DNA of 64,000 nucleotides from the NCBI GenBank assembly GCA_047501485.1, contig JAZDRN010000005.1, positions 62,001 to 126,000 on the forward strand, written 5' to 3'. A model generated the notes under the pieces. It was not told the origin of the DNA. It did no database searches and saw only the letters and a list, made by a program, of their open reading frames with translations. Within the stretch, counting starts at the first letter, position 1. Each line of letters begins with the position of its first letter. Shown piece by piece: positions 26,278 to 35,400 of this stretch. Both the position numbers and the translations under genes were made by a program. Source of the stretch: Ancrocorticia sp047501485 (GTDB lineage: Bacteria; Actinomycetota; Actinomycetes; Actinomycetales; Actinomycetaceae).

Positions 26278-26979
26278 ATGGCCAAGGACGACAAAAAGCC
26301 AAGCCAAAAGAAGAAGCGCTGGTGGAGTTATCTTGCAGACGCATACAAGGTGACCAAGAGAACGTACTCATGGTTGCCGTGGGCCCTCATCGGGGCTTTC
26401 GTACTGGGATTGGCCATTGGCGTCATTCCGGCGGTCCTGACCGGCAAGTGGATCCAGTGGATGATCCTGGGCATCCTGTTCGGCATCACCTTCCCCCTCT
26501 TCCTCCTCATGCGCCTGGTACGCAAGGCGAGCTTCTCCCAGATCGCCGGAAAGCCCGGAGCCGTCTCCGCCGTGCTCGATTCCGTGCGTCGCGGATGGAA
26601 CGTTAACAGCGAACCGGTTCGCTTCAATGCACGCACACAGGACATGGTTTTCCGCGCTCTCGGCCGTCCGGGGGTGCTTCTCGTATCCGAGGGGCCCAAG
26701 AACCGGGTGCGCGGTCTCATCGACGAGGAACGCAAGGCCATCAAGCGGGTTGCGCCGTCGGCCCCGGTACACGTCATCATGGTCGGAGAAGACGAGGGCC
26801 AGGTCAGCCTGGACGTGCTCGAAAAGAAGATGCGCAAGCTGAAGAAGCAGATCACCGCTCAAGAGGTGGCGGCGCTCTCCTACCGTCTTGAGGCCATTCG
26901 GCCGAACAGCCTTCCGATCCCCAAAGGTATCGATCCGTACAACGCGAGGCCCAACCGCCGGGCGATGCGGGGGCGCTGA
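26278..26979 (+). CDS. DUF4191 membrane protein
   Basis: 233-aa actinobacterial protein of unknown function, equivalent by position to Rv2219 just upstream of glnA1. A Lys-rich N-terminus (MAKDDKKPSQKKKRWW) is followed by two adjacent transmembrane helices (WALIGAFVLGLAIGVIPAVL and MILGILFGITFPLFLLMRLV) and a soluble C-terminal domain with RPGVLLVSEGPKNRVRGLID and PVHVIMVGEDEGQVSLD. The ATG at 26278 follows AAAGGATGG; an in-frame ATG two codons earlier is possible. It ends well before the glnA regulatory region, with a strong hairpin between. Confidence 0.87.
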   Translation: MAKDDKKPSQKKKRWWSYLADAYKVTKRTYSWLPWALIGAFVLGLAIGVIPAVLTGKWIQWMILGILFGITFPLFLLMRLVRKASFSQIAGKPGAVSAVLDSVRRGWNVNSEPVRFNARTQDMVFRALGRPGVLLVSEGPKNRVRGLIDEERKAIKRVAPSAPVHVIMVGEDEGQVSLDVLEKKMRKLKKQITAQEVAALSYRLEAIRPNSLPIPKGIDPYNARPNRRAMRGR

Positions 26980-27009
26980 CCGCCTCTCGCATGCCAGACC
27001 GCCTCTCGC
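26978..27009. repeat. 13-bp direct repeat, 19-bp period
   Basis: GACCGCCTCTCGC at 26978-26990 and 26997-27009, straddling the stop of the DUF4191 gene. Confidence 0.85.
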
Positions 27010-27129
27010 GTTGCCGCCGAAGTCGGTAGAACTCGCCAGGCGCCGACATCGCCGAGCCGCGTGTGGAACATTCTCGGCCGAAACCTTCACGATCGAACAG
27101 TGAAGCCCGACAAACGAATATAGACATAT

Positions 27130-27165
27130 GGATGAGGGAGCACCGTGAGCGGTGCTCCCTCATCC
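27130..27165 (+). terminator. Terminator after the DUF4191 gene
   Basis: Perfect 16-bp arms (27130-27145 and 27150-27165) with a TGAG loop; the stem extends outward through a G-T pair into A/T-rich flanks. It lies between DUF4191 and the glnA promoter and insulates glnA. Confidence 0.75.
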
Positions 27166-27311
27166 GTATTCGCTCCCGCCACTATCCCGCTCCTGTTCCG
27201 GCACCATTCCGGCACTTTTCCTACACTCACACCGGCTCCGCGAAGCAGGACGAATCCCCTCACGGCGCACACCTCGTCATGTCTATACCCGCGAGGTATC
27301 TCACAAACTCT

Positions 27312-27349
27312 GTAACATGCCCGAAACATTTCAGTGACCACGAGGTAAC
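27312..27349 (+). promoter_or_regulatory. Predicted GlnR operator of glnA
   Basis: Four 5-mers spaced exactly by six bases: GTAAC, GAAAC, GTGAC, GTAAC (27312, 27323, 27334, 27345). The known actinobacterial GlnR site is GTnAC-n6-GAAAC repeated; three half-sites match and the fourth (GTAAC for GAAAC) is a variant. It ends just upstream of the probable glnA -10 region, where GlnR sites lie in Streptomyces and mycobacterial glnA promoters. Confidence 0.75.
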
Positions 27350-27356
27350 TGCTTGC

Positions 27357-27365
27357 TATTAGGCT
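27357..27365 (+). promoter_or_regulatory. Probable glnA -10 region
   Basis: TATTAGGCT contains two overlapping candidates (TATTAG and TAGGCT), about 8 bases downstream of the GlnR half-sites. The predicted leader is roughly 45 nt, ending in GAAGGAG before the ATG. Confidence 0.4.
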
Positions 27366-27415
27366 GGACAACAGCACCGCGGGCATCAGGCCGCGCGGCC
27401 AACGAAGGAGACGCT

Positions 27416-28840
27416 ATGTTCTCAAGCGCCGAAGAGGCGATTGCTTACACGAAGGAACAGGACGTCGAGTTCATCGATGTTCGTTTCTGTGACCTTCCTG
27501 GAGTGATGCAGCATTTCACTATCCCGGTCAATGCTTTCAAGGACGACATCTTCACCGAGGGCCTCATGTTCGACGGTTCGTCGATTCGTGGCTTCCAGGC
27601 GATCCACGAGTCCGACATGAAGCTGGTCCCGGACGTCTCATCGGCGTTCATCGACCCCTTCCGGCCTCATAAGACACTGATCATGAACTTCTCGGTGGTC
27701 GATCCGTTCACGGAGGAGACCTACGGCCGCGATCCGCGCAACATCGCCCAGAAGGCCGAGGAGTACCTCAAGTCCACCGGCATTGCGGACACCGTCTTCT
27801 TCGGTGCGGAGGCCGAGTTCTATATCTTCGACGACGTCCGCTTCAGCGAAGACGTGCGATCCTCCTTCTACAAGCTCGACTCCGAAGAGGGCTGGTGGAA
27901 CACCGGCCGCGAGGAAGAGGGCGGCAACCTGGGCTACAAGACACGTGTGAAGGGCGGCTACTTCCCCGTGGCCCCCAACGATCACTACAGCGATCTCCGC
28001 GATCTCATGTGCAAGAAGCTCGCGGAGGTGGGCCTCGAGGTCGAGCGCGCACACCACGAGGTCGGCACTGGCGGTCAGCAGGAGATCAACTACACCTTCT
28101 CCACGCTCAAGGCCGCGGCGGACGACATGATGAAGTTCAAGTACGTCATCAAGAACACCGCGTGGGAGACGGGTAAGACCGTCACCTTCATGCCCAAGCC
28201 CCTCTTCGGCGACAACGGCTCAGGCATGCACTGCCACCAGTCCCTGTGGAAGGACGGGCAACCTCTGTTCGCGGACGAGAAGGGCTACGGCGGGCTCTCC
28301 GATCTCGCACGTTGGTACATCGGCGGACTGCTGAAGCATGCACCCTCGCTGCTGGCCTTCACCAATCCCTCGATCAACTCCTTCCACCGTCTGGTTCCCG
28401 GATTCGAGGCTCCCGTGAACCTCGTCTACTCGGCCCGTAACCGTTCGGCCTGTATCCGCATCCCCACCTCCGGCTCCTCTCCGAAGGCCAAGCGCCTCGA
28501 GTTCCGCGTGCCGGACCCCTCGGCCAACCCGTATCTCGCTTTCGCAGCCCAGCTCATGGCCGGCCTGGACGGCATCCGCAACCGTATCGAACCCGCCGAT
28601 CCGATCGACAAGGATCTTTACGAGCTGCCCCCGGAGGAGCACGCCCAGATCGCGCAGTTGCCCGAATCCTTCGAGGATGCCCTGGGCGCGCTGGATGAGG
28701 ACCACGATTACCTCACCGAGGGCGATGTCTTCACCGAGGATCTCATCAGGACCTGGATCGACTACAAGATGGAGCGCGAGATCGCCCCGTTGCGCCAGCG
28801 CCCCCATCCCTATGAGTTCGCTCTGTACTACGACATCTAA
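27416..28840 (+). CDS. glnA: Glutamine synthetase type I (GSI-beta)
   Basis: Main ammonia-assimilating enzyme: glutamate + NH3 + ATP to glutamine. 474 aa. MFDGSSIRGFQ, FGAEAEFYIFD, HHEVGTGGQQEINYTF and NGSGMHCHQSLW are catalytic and metal-site motifs; FTNPSINSFHRLVPGFEAPV is the flexible active-site region. Tyr402 in KDLYELPPEE is the adenylylation site, matching glnE downstream. The start is set by GAAGGAG six bases upstream. A GlnR operator precedes it and a 19-bp hairpin follows, so it is monocistronic and nitrogen-controlled both transcriptionally and by adenylylation. Confidence 0.97.
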   Translation: MFSSAEEAIAYTKEQDVEFIDVRFCDLPGVMQHFTIPVNAFKDDIFTEGLMFDGSSIRGFQAIHESDMKLVPDVSSAFIDPFRPHKTLIMNFSVVDPFTEETYGRDPRNIAQKAEEYLKSTGIADTVFFGAEAEFYIFDDVRFSEDVRSSFYKLDSEEGWWNTGREEEGGNLGYKTRVKGGYFPVAPNDHYSDLRDLMCKKLAEVGLEVERAHHEVGTGGQQEINYTFSTLKAAADDMMKFKYVIKNTAWETGKTVTFMPKPLFGDNGSGMHCHQSLWKDGQPLFADEKGYGGLSDLARWYIGGLLKHAPSLLAFTNPSINSFHRLVPGFEAPVNLVYSARNRSACIRIPTSGSSPKAKRLEFRVPDPSANPYLAFAAQLMAGLDGIRNRIEPADPIDKDLYELPPEEHAQIAQLPESFEDALGALDEDHDYLTEGDVFTEDLIRTWIDYKMEREIAPLRQRPHPYEFALYYDI

Positions 28841-28901
28841 ACTCGCGCGATTCGCTCGGGTGCGGGTCTGGCCCCGTTCCCTCAGCCGCGCCGAGCACCG
28901 G

Positions 28902-28943
28902 GAGGCCGTGGGCTGGAGATCGTCATCTCCGGTCCGCGGCCTC
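28902..28943 (+). terminator. glnA terminator
   Basis: 19-bp stem (28902-28920 and 28925-28943) with three G-T pairs and a CGTC loop, followed by TCTCGTTTTC. Confidence 0.7.
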
Positions 28944-29019
28944 TCTCGTTTTCAAGCCGAAGAAGAGTCAACGGTGACGACGACGTCGTCGTCAAACTCA
29001 CATTTATCCCCCATTCACC

Positions 29020-29058
29020 ACTATGCATAGTTATACGTCTAAGCGTAAAGTTATTTAC
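29020..29058. promoter_or_regulatory. Paired palindromes upstream of the amino-acid ABC operon
   Basis: A perfect 12-bp palindrome ACTATGCATAGT (29020-29031) and an inverted repeat GTAAA-n4-TTTAC (29045-29058), both in a locally A/T-rich stretch just upstream of a TAGGCT -10 box at 29070. They are placed like operators. The regulator is unknown; the TATGCATA core resembles arginine-repressor half-sites only loosely, and no GlnR pattern is seen. Confidence 0.4.
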
Positions 29059-29100
29059 AGCATCACCACTAGGCTCAGGCCGACCACTTCAGGAGGACCC

Positions 29101-30000
29101 ATGCGTCGCCTTTCCACCATTGCCGCCCTCGGCGCAGCACTCGCACTCACCCTTTCCGCCTGCGGTAGCGACTCCGACTCGGATTCCGCGGGCGACGGCC
29201 CCAACCTCACAGGTTTCGACACCTCGGGCATCGAGAAGGTAGACGAGATCGCGGACATGGTCCCCGACTCCGTCGCCGCCGACGGCAAGCTCACCATCGG
29301 CACCAACATCTACTACGCCCCCGCAGAGTTCTACGACACCGACGGCAAGACGCCCATCGGCTATGACATCGACATGATGAAGGCTCTCGCCGCGGTCATG
29401 GGGCTGGAGGCGGACATCCAGCAGGCCGAATTCGCCGCGATCATGCCCGGCATCCCCGGCAAGTTCGACATGGGCATCGCGAATATCTCCGTCACGACCG
29501 AACGCCAGGAGAACTTCAACATGATCCCCTACTTCGCCACCGGCTCGTCCTGGGCCGTGGTCAAGGACAATCCAAGCGACTTCGATCCCTCGGATATCTG
29601 CGGCACCACCGTGGGCGTCCAGATCGGAACGGTGCAGGACGACGAGCTCGCGGCCATGGATTTCTCCAGCTGTGATCAGGCACCCGACATCCAGCGCTAC
29701 AACGAGCAGTCCGCGGTGACGACGGCTGTCGTGGGCAGCAAGCTCGACGCCATGTACGCCGACTCCTCGGTTGCCGACTACGCAGTCGCACAGACCTCCG
29801 GCCAGCTCGAGACCATCGGCGAGCCCACCGGCGTGGTTCCGATCGGCATCGTCGTCTCCGCGGACGACGCCGAGTTCACCGAGGTCACCGTCGCCGCCCT
29901 CCAGTACCTCATGGATGAGGGCTACCTCGCCGACATCTTCTCCGCGTGGGGCATCGAGGACAACGTCTCCACCGAAGCACTCGTGAACCCGGTGAAGTAG
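29101..30000 (+). CDS. Amino-acid ABC transporter substrate-binding lipoprotein
   Basis: Extracytoplasmic solute receptor, 299 aa. The signal peptide ends in the lipobox LSAC (lipidated Cys21). The family-3 binding fold shows LTIGTNIYYAPAEFYDTDGK, GYDIDMMKALAAVMG, DMGIANISVTTERQ and TTVGVQIGTVQDDE. That composition fits polar or charged amino acids (glutamate, glutamine, arginine class), but the ligand is not determinable. The start at 29101 has AGGAGG just upstream. The permease ATG follows immediately after the stop. Confidence 0.92.
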   Translation: MRRLSTIAALGAALALTLSACGSDSDSDSAGDGPNLTGFDTSGIEKVDEIADMVPDSVAADGKLTIGTNIYYAPAEFYDTDGKTPIGYDIDMMKALAAVMGLEADIQQAEFAAIMPGIPGKFDMGIANISVTTERQENFNMIPYFATGSSWAVVKDNPSDFDPSDICGTTVGVQIGTVQDDELAAMDFSSCDQAPDIQRYNEQSAVTTAVVGSKLDAMYADSSVADYAVAQTSGQLETIGEPTGVVPIGIVVSADDAEFTEVTVAALQYLMDEGYLADIFSAWGIEDNVSTEALVNPVK

Positions 30001-30993
30001 ATGTCCGCTCACGCAGACTCGAACCCCGCGACGCGCGGGGACGACCCGGAGGCGATCAACCTCATCCGCGCCGTTCCCGTGCGTCACTGGGGCAGATGGG
30101 TATCCGTCGGGGTGGTCGTCATTCTGGCGGCCATGATGGTTCGCGGCCTCGTCACGAATATGAACTTCCACTGGGATATCGTCTTCGACACCCTTTTCAA
30201 GCCGCAGATCTTCCAGGCGATCGGATGGACGTTGATCCTGACCGTGGCCGCCATGTTCATCGGTATCACCCTGGCCATCACCCTGGCCATCATGCGGCGT
30301 TCGGACAATCCGGTGCTGCGCTGGGTCTCGATGGTCTACATCTGGTTCTTCCGCGGAACCCCGATCTACACGCAGCTGATCTTCTGGGGTCTCATCGGCG
30401 TCCTCTACCCGCGGCTCTCCCTGGGCATACCCTTCGGACCGGAGTTCTTCGACTTCAAGACGTACGACGTCTTCACGGCGGCGGTCGCGGCCATCCTCGG
30501 CCTGGGACTCAACGAGGCCGCCTACCTCTCCGAGATCGTGCGAAGCGGGCTGAACTCGGTCGATTCCGGCCAGGAGGAGGCGGCCCGGGCACTCGGCATG
30601 AGCCCACGTAAGATCCTCGGCCGCATCATCATTCCGCAGGCCATGCGCGTGATCGTCCCGCCCACCGGCAACGAGACGATATCGATGCTCAAGACCACCT
30701 CGCTGGTAACGGCCGTGCCGTTCACACTCGAGCTGACGCGGGTCACCAACGATCTGGGCAGCTCCTCGCTCCTGCAGATCCCCTACCTGGTCGTTGCCGC
30801 CATCTGGTACCTGATCATCACCTCGATCCTCATGTACGGCCAGTCCCACCTGGAGCGCTACTACGGCAAGGGCAACGAGTCGCAGCGGCGTCTCACCCGC
30901 AGAGCCAAGGCCAAGCAGCGCGCCTCACGGCAGGACGCCATCAACCTGGCGGGCACCACCCCCGACGCCAACAGAGCAGAATGGACCCCCTGA
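30001..30993 (+). CDS. Amino-acid ABC transporter permease
   Basis: Membrane subunit of the importer, 330 aa. The HisM/GlnP-type domain spans several helices (VGVVVILAAMMVRGLV onward) and contains the signature YIWFFRGTPIYTQL and the coupling-helix motif EAARALGMSPRKILGRIIIP that docks to the ATPase. The N-terminus is longer than usual and the C-terminus is a charged tail (RRLTRRAKAKQRASRQ). Its ATG directly abuts the preceding stop codon, so the genes are translationally linked; the ATPase gene starts 9 bases after its stop. Confidence 0.93.
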   Translation: MSAHADSNPATRGDDPEAINLIRAVPVRHWGRWVSVGVVVILAAMMVRGLVTNMNFHWDIVFDTLFKPQIFQAIGWTLILTVAAMFIGITLAITLAIMRRSDNPVLRWVSMVYIWFFRGTPIYTQLIFWGLIGVLYPRLSLGIPFGPEFFDFKTYDVFTAAVAAILGLGLNEAAYLSEIVRSGLNSVDSGQEEAARALGMSPRKILGRIIIPQAMRVIVPPTGNETISMLKTTSLVTAVPFTLELTRVTNDLGSSSLLQIPYLVVAAIWYLIITSILMYGQSHLERYYGKGNESQRRLTRRAKAKQRASRQDAINLAGTTPDANRAEWTP

Positions 30994-31002
30994 GGAGCTC
31001 CC

Positions 31003-31764
31003 ATGGCAATGGTAGAAATTGAGAACGTCCATAAGTTCTTCGGAGACCTGCACGTGCTGCAGGGGGTCTCCCTTCAGGTACAGGTCGGTGAGGTCTGCGC
31101 GATCCTCGGCCCCTCCGGGTCCGGGAAATCCACTCTGCTGCGGTGCGTGAATGTGCTGGAGGAGATTCAGGCCGGGTCCATCACCGTCGACGGCAGGCTC
31201 ATGGGCTACCGGCAGGACGATTCCGGCAAGCTCCACGAGCTCACCTCCAAGGAACTCGCCGCCAGCCGCACCAATATCGGGATGGTCTTCCAGCGGTTCA
31301 ATCTCTTTCCGCACATGACGGCGTTGGAGAATGTCATGGAGGCCCCGATCCAGGTCAAGGGCTTCTCGAAGGAGACGGCGAAGACGAAGGCCCACGATCT
31401 GCTGGACCGCGTGGGGCTCGCTGACCGCATGGACCACTACCCCGCCCAGCTCTCCGGCGGGCAACAGCAGCGGGTGGCCATCGCCCGGGCACTGGCCATG
31501 GATCCCGATCTGATGCTCTTCGACGAGCCGACTTCCGCACTCGATCCCGAACTCGTCGGCGAGGTGCTCGCCGTGATGCAGGATCTCGCCAGATCGGGAA
31601 TCACCATGATGGTGGTGACCCATGAGATGGGCTTCGCCCGCGAGGTGGCCGACCACGTCGTGTTCATGGACGAGGGCATGATCGTGGAGCAGGGTGCACC
31701 GGCGGAGGTATTCGACAATCCCCGCAGCCCGCGCACCCGCGACTTCCTGGCCAAGGTGCTCTGA
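31003..31764 (+). CDS. Amino-acid ABC transporter ATP-binding protein
   Basis: ATPase subunit, 253 aa, GlnQ/ArtP type. Walker A GPSGSGKSTLLRC, Q-loop MVFQRFNLFPHMT, signature LSGGQQQRVAIARAL, Walker B LMLFDEPTSALDPE and switch histidine VVTHEMGFA are all intact. GAGCTCCC precedes the ATG with weak Shine-Dalgarno character, consistent with coupling to the permease gene. It ends the operon before the hairpin at 31780. Confidence 0.95.
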   Translation: MAMVEIENVHKFFGDLHVLQGVSLQVQVGEVCAILGPSGSGKSTLLRCVNVLEEIQAGSITVDGRLMGYRQDDSGKLHELTSKELAASRTNIGMVFQRFNLFPHMTALENVMEAPIQVKGFSKETAKTKAHDLLDRVGLADRMDHYPAQLSGGQQQRVAIARALAMDPDLMLFDEPTSALDPELVGEVLAVMQDLARSGITMMVVTHEMGFAREVADHVVFMDEGMIVEQGAPAEVFDNPRSPRTRDFLAKVL

Positions 31765-31779
31765 CGGCCACGAAACGCC

Positions 31780-31822
31780 CGCGGCGGCACCCTCGGCATC
31801 CTCGCCGAACGGTACCGCCGCG
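31780..31822. terminator. Terminator between ABC operon and phosphatase gene
   Basis: 12-bp G/C arms with one mismatch (31780-31791 and 31811-31822), between convergent genes. Confidence 0.5.
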
Positions 31823-31837
31823 TTGCTTCGGCAGGAA

Positions 31838-32440
31838 CTAGACGCCCTGACCCATCCAGGAGAGCGCACGGAACCCCTCCGCGAAGCTTCCCTCGACCAC
31901 GCAGATCCCCGTGTTCTCCGGATGGTGGCCGATGACGAGGTCCATGCTCAGCCCCTTGGCGCGCATGCCCGCCCACATGACGATCATCCCGCCGTGGGAG
32001 ACGACGGCGATCTCGTTCGCGCCGGTTCCCTCGATCTCCTGGATGACCTCGTCGAAACGCTCCAGCACCTCGTGCCCGCTCTCGGCGCCTCCCATGCGTT
32101 TGGTCAGGTCGCCGTCGAACCAGGAGACGATCGTCCGGAAGTAGGAATCGTAATCCTGCTTGGTGTCGCCCATCTCCAGGCTCCCGGCCTGGATCTCCCG
32201 GATACCTTCGCGGACGACGGGATCGATGCCACGATCCGCGGCCAGCGGCGCCGCCGTCTGATGGGTGCGGATGAGGTTGGAGACGTAGATCGACTCGAGC
32301 GGCACACCCTCGAGGCGCCCGGGAAGGCTCGCGGCCTGTTCGCGCCCCAGTTCGGTCAGCGGCGCTCCCGGAGCGGCCGTGTCGATGACCTGGGCGACGT
32401 TCATAGGCGTCTGGCCATGCCGGATGAGTTGGATACGCAT
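31838..32440 (-). CDS. Histidine-phosphatase-family protein
   Basis: 200-aa phosphoglycerate-mutase-like phosphatase. IQLIRHGQTPMN is the RHG motif with the catalytic His and Arg; SNLIRTHQTA gives the second Arg; the C-terminal AVVSHGGMI supplies the second His. A phosphomonoesterase on small metabolites is expected; the substrate is unknown. GGAGACTC lies directly before the ATG. It is 36 bases downstream of glnE on the same strand and may be co-transcribed. Confidence 0.88.
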   Translation of the reverse strand: MRIQLIRHGQTPMNVAQVIDTAAPGAPLTELGREQAASLPGRLEGVPLESIYVSNLIRTHQTAAPLAADRGIDPVVREGIREIQAGSLEMGDTKQDYDSYFRTIVSWFDGDLTKRMGGAESGHEVLERFDEVIQEIEGTGANEIAVVSHGGMIVMWAGMRAKGLSMDLVIGHHPENTGICVVEGSFAEGFRALSWMGQGV

Positions 32441-32476
32441 GAGTCTCCTGTGTGTCGATGATCGGGGCTATGAGGT

Positions 32477-35400
32477 TTAGGCGTTATCAGGATGAGCGTA
32501 GAAAACTCGTTCAACAATGACGCGCGAACGCCTCGCCGCACGCAGATACTCCTCCTCGACGTCGTGACGTTCCGAGGTGTCCTTCCCCATGAGCGAGGCT
32601 ACAACTGCCAATTCTCCCAGCTCATGGGGTAGAACATCAATCTTCGAGGCTTGAGCGCGGCCGGTGCCGAGGAAATTGAGATCGCGCAGCAGCGAAGCGA
32701 GGCTCCACGATTCGCACAGTCTCTCGGAGTCCTCGTGGGAGATGAGCCCCGCCTCCAGCGCGGCGCGCAGCGCCGGAAGAGTGGCGTTGGTGCGCATATC
32801 CGGGTGGGTTCCCGCGTATTGGAGTTGAAGCAGCTGGGCCGTCCACTCCACGTCGGCCAGGCCGCCACGGCCGAGCTTCAGGTGGTGCTGCGGCAGAATT
32901 CCACGCGGCATGCGCTCGGTCTCGACTCGCGCCTTGATGCGGCGAATCTCACGAAGCGAGGCCTCCGGCAGCCCCCGCGCCGGATACCTGTAGGGATCGA
33001 TGAGGGTCACGAACTCCTCCGCGAGCTCGCCATCCCCGGTGATCGGGCGCGCACGCAGGAGAGACTGATATTCCCATGCCTCGGCCCAGCGCTCGTAGTA
33101 CTCGGCGAAGGACGCGATGCTGCGTGCCAGGGGCCCGTTGCGGCCTTCTGGGCGAAGATCGTAGTCCACCGGCATGGAGGGCTCCGAGCTGGTCTCCTTG
33201 AGGAGCCGCGCCAGCTGCGAGGCCACCTCGTTCGCCAGGCGCTGGGCCTCCACCTCATCCGCATCGGGAAGCGGGTCGTGGACGAACAGGATATCGGCGT
33301 CGGAAGCGTAGCCCATCTCCTTGCCGCCGAGGCGCCCGAGGGCGAAGACGGCATAGCGCGAGAGCGGTTGCGCCACCTCCAGCTTTCTGCAGGCGGCGAT
33401 GATCGCGGCCCGCAGTCCGGCGTCCACGGCGATCTCCGCGGCTCGGGAGACGGCCGCACGCGACGCGGCGGGATCGACGACCCGCAGCACCTGCCCCATC
33501 GCCGTGCGCATCAGCTCCCGCCGGCGAAGATAGCGCCCGGCGCCGGCGATCTCCGCCGGCTCGCTGCGGCGCCTGAGCAGGGACTCCAACTCCGTGTCGA
33601 GTTCCTCCCGGCTCCGCGGCAGGAGCTCCTCCTTCTCCACCAGCCAGCCGATGGACTCCGCGAGCCCCGGGATCTGGCCCGCCAGATAGCGGGAGGAGGA
33701 CAGAATGAGGCAGAGACGCTCGGCCGCGGTCCCGCCGTCGCGCAAGGTGCGCATGTACCAGGAGGTCCGCCCCATCTTCTCGGACAGCACGCGGAATGCG
33801 AGCAGTCCCGCGTCGGGTTCGGGCCCCTGCGCGAACCAGCCGAGCATGACCGGAAGAAGCTGCCTCTGGATGGCCGCGGTGCGGGAAACCCCCGAGGTGA
33901 GTGCCGCGATGTGGTTGAGTGCCCCGGCGGGGTCCCTGTAGCCCATCGAGGCCAGGCGCGCCTTCGCCGCGGCCGAATCCAACGAGACATCGTCCGGGGA
34001 GAGCTTTGCCGCCTCCGGCAGGAGCGGGCGATAGTAGATGGCCTGATGCAGCTGACGCACCTCGCGCCTGGTCTCATGCCATACGCGCTCGAGGTCCGCG
34101 GCGGTGGCGATTCCCGCGCAGTGCATGGAGCGCGCCACCCGGCGCAGTTCGGCCTGGCCGCTGGGCACCAGATGGGAGCGGCGCAGGCGCTGCAGCTGGA
34201 TGCGGTGCTCCAGGGTTCGCAGCAGCCGGTAGTCCCTGTCCAGGAGCTCGGCGTCCTTGCGTGCCACGTACCCGCCGTCGCGAAGCGCCCCTATCGCCTC
34301 CAGCGTGGAACGCTTGCGCAACGTCTCATCGGTCCGGCCGTGAACCAGCTGCAGGAGCTGCACCGTGAACTCGACGTCGCGCAGCCCTCCCTTGCCGAGC
34401 TTGAGCTGGCGCTCCTGCTCACGGGCCGGGACATGGTCCTCGACCCGGCGCCGCATCGCCCGGGAATCCTCCACGAAGTTGTCGCGGCTGGCCGCAGACC
34501 ACACGTTGGGCGAGAGTTCCTCGATGTAGCGTTCACCCAGCTCCATGTCCCCGGCCACCGGACGCGCCTTGAGAAGCGCCTGGAACTCCCATCCCTTGGC
34601 CCAGCGGCGGTAGTAGGCGACGTGGGATTCGAGCGTGCGCACCAGCGGGCCATCCTTGCCCTCGGGGCGCAGATTCGCGTCCAGCATCCACAGGGCCGGC
34701 TCTCCGGCCGGGGCCGATACCGCCTTGCCCGCCAAGGTCGCCAGCCGGGTGGCAATGCGGATGACATCGTCCTCGTCCAGAGAGTCGTCCAGGGCCCGAG
34801 CCACGTACACGACGTCGACGTCGGAAATGTAGTTGAGTTCCCTGGCTCCTGTCTTGCCCATCGCGATGATCGTGAGACCGACCTTTTCGGCCTCCGGGAC
34901 GTCCGCGCGGGCCACCGCGAGCGCGGCCTCCAGGGCGCCGCCGACGATGTCCGCGATCTGCGAGGCTACCTCCGGCATGGCCTGCAAGGGGTCGGGAGCC
35001 GTCAGGTCCGAAGCCGCGAGTGCCCCGATACGGGTGAAATAGTTGATTCTCAACCGATTGACGCCGTCGGCGATCATCGCCGCCGGAAACAGCTGGTCCG
35101 GGTCGGCGCCCACCGCACGCAGCGCCACCTCGCGTTCGCGACGCAGGGTCGTCGTCGGTATACCGGATCGCTGTGGACCCTCCGGAGATCCGATGACCGC
35201 CTCAAGCAGCCCCGGATGGGATACGAGGAAGTCCCCCAGGGAACTCGACATTCCCAGGAGTCCGAGAAGGCGAGCCCGGGATACCGGCTGTCGCGCCAAC
35301 TCGGCGAGGCGCGGGCTCAATCCGGCCTGTCCGCACGATTCGCACAACCGGATGAGGGCCAGGAGGCACTGGTCCGGATCGGCCACGTCGTGGAACTCCT

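Noticed and set aside
28944..29100. GlnR site before the amino-acid ABC operon
   Set aside because: GTAAA-n4-TTTAC has the wrong half-site and spacing; the GTnAC-n6-GAAAC pattern is absent.
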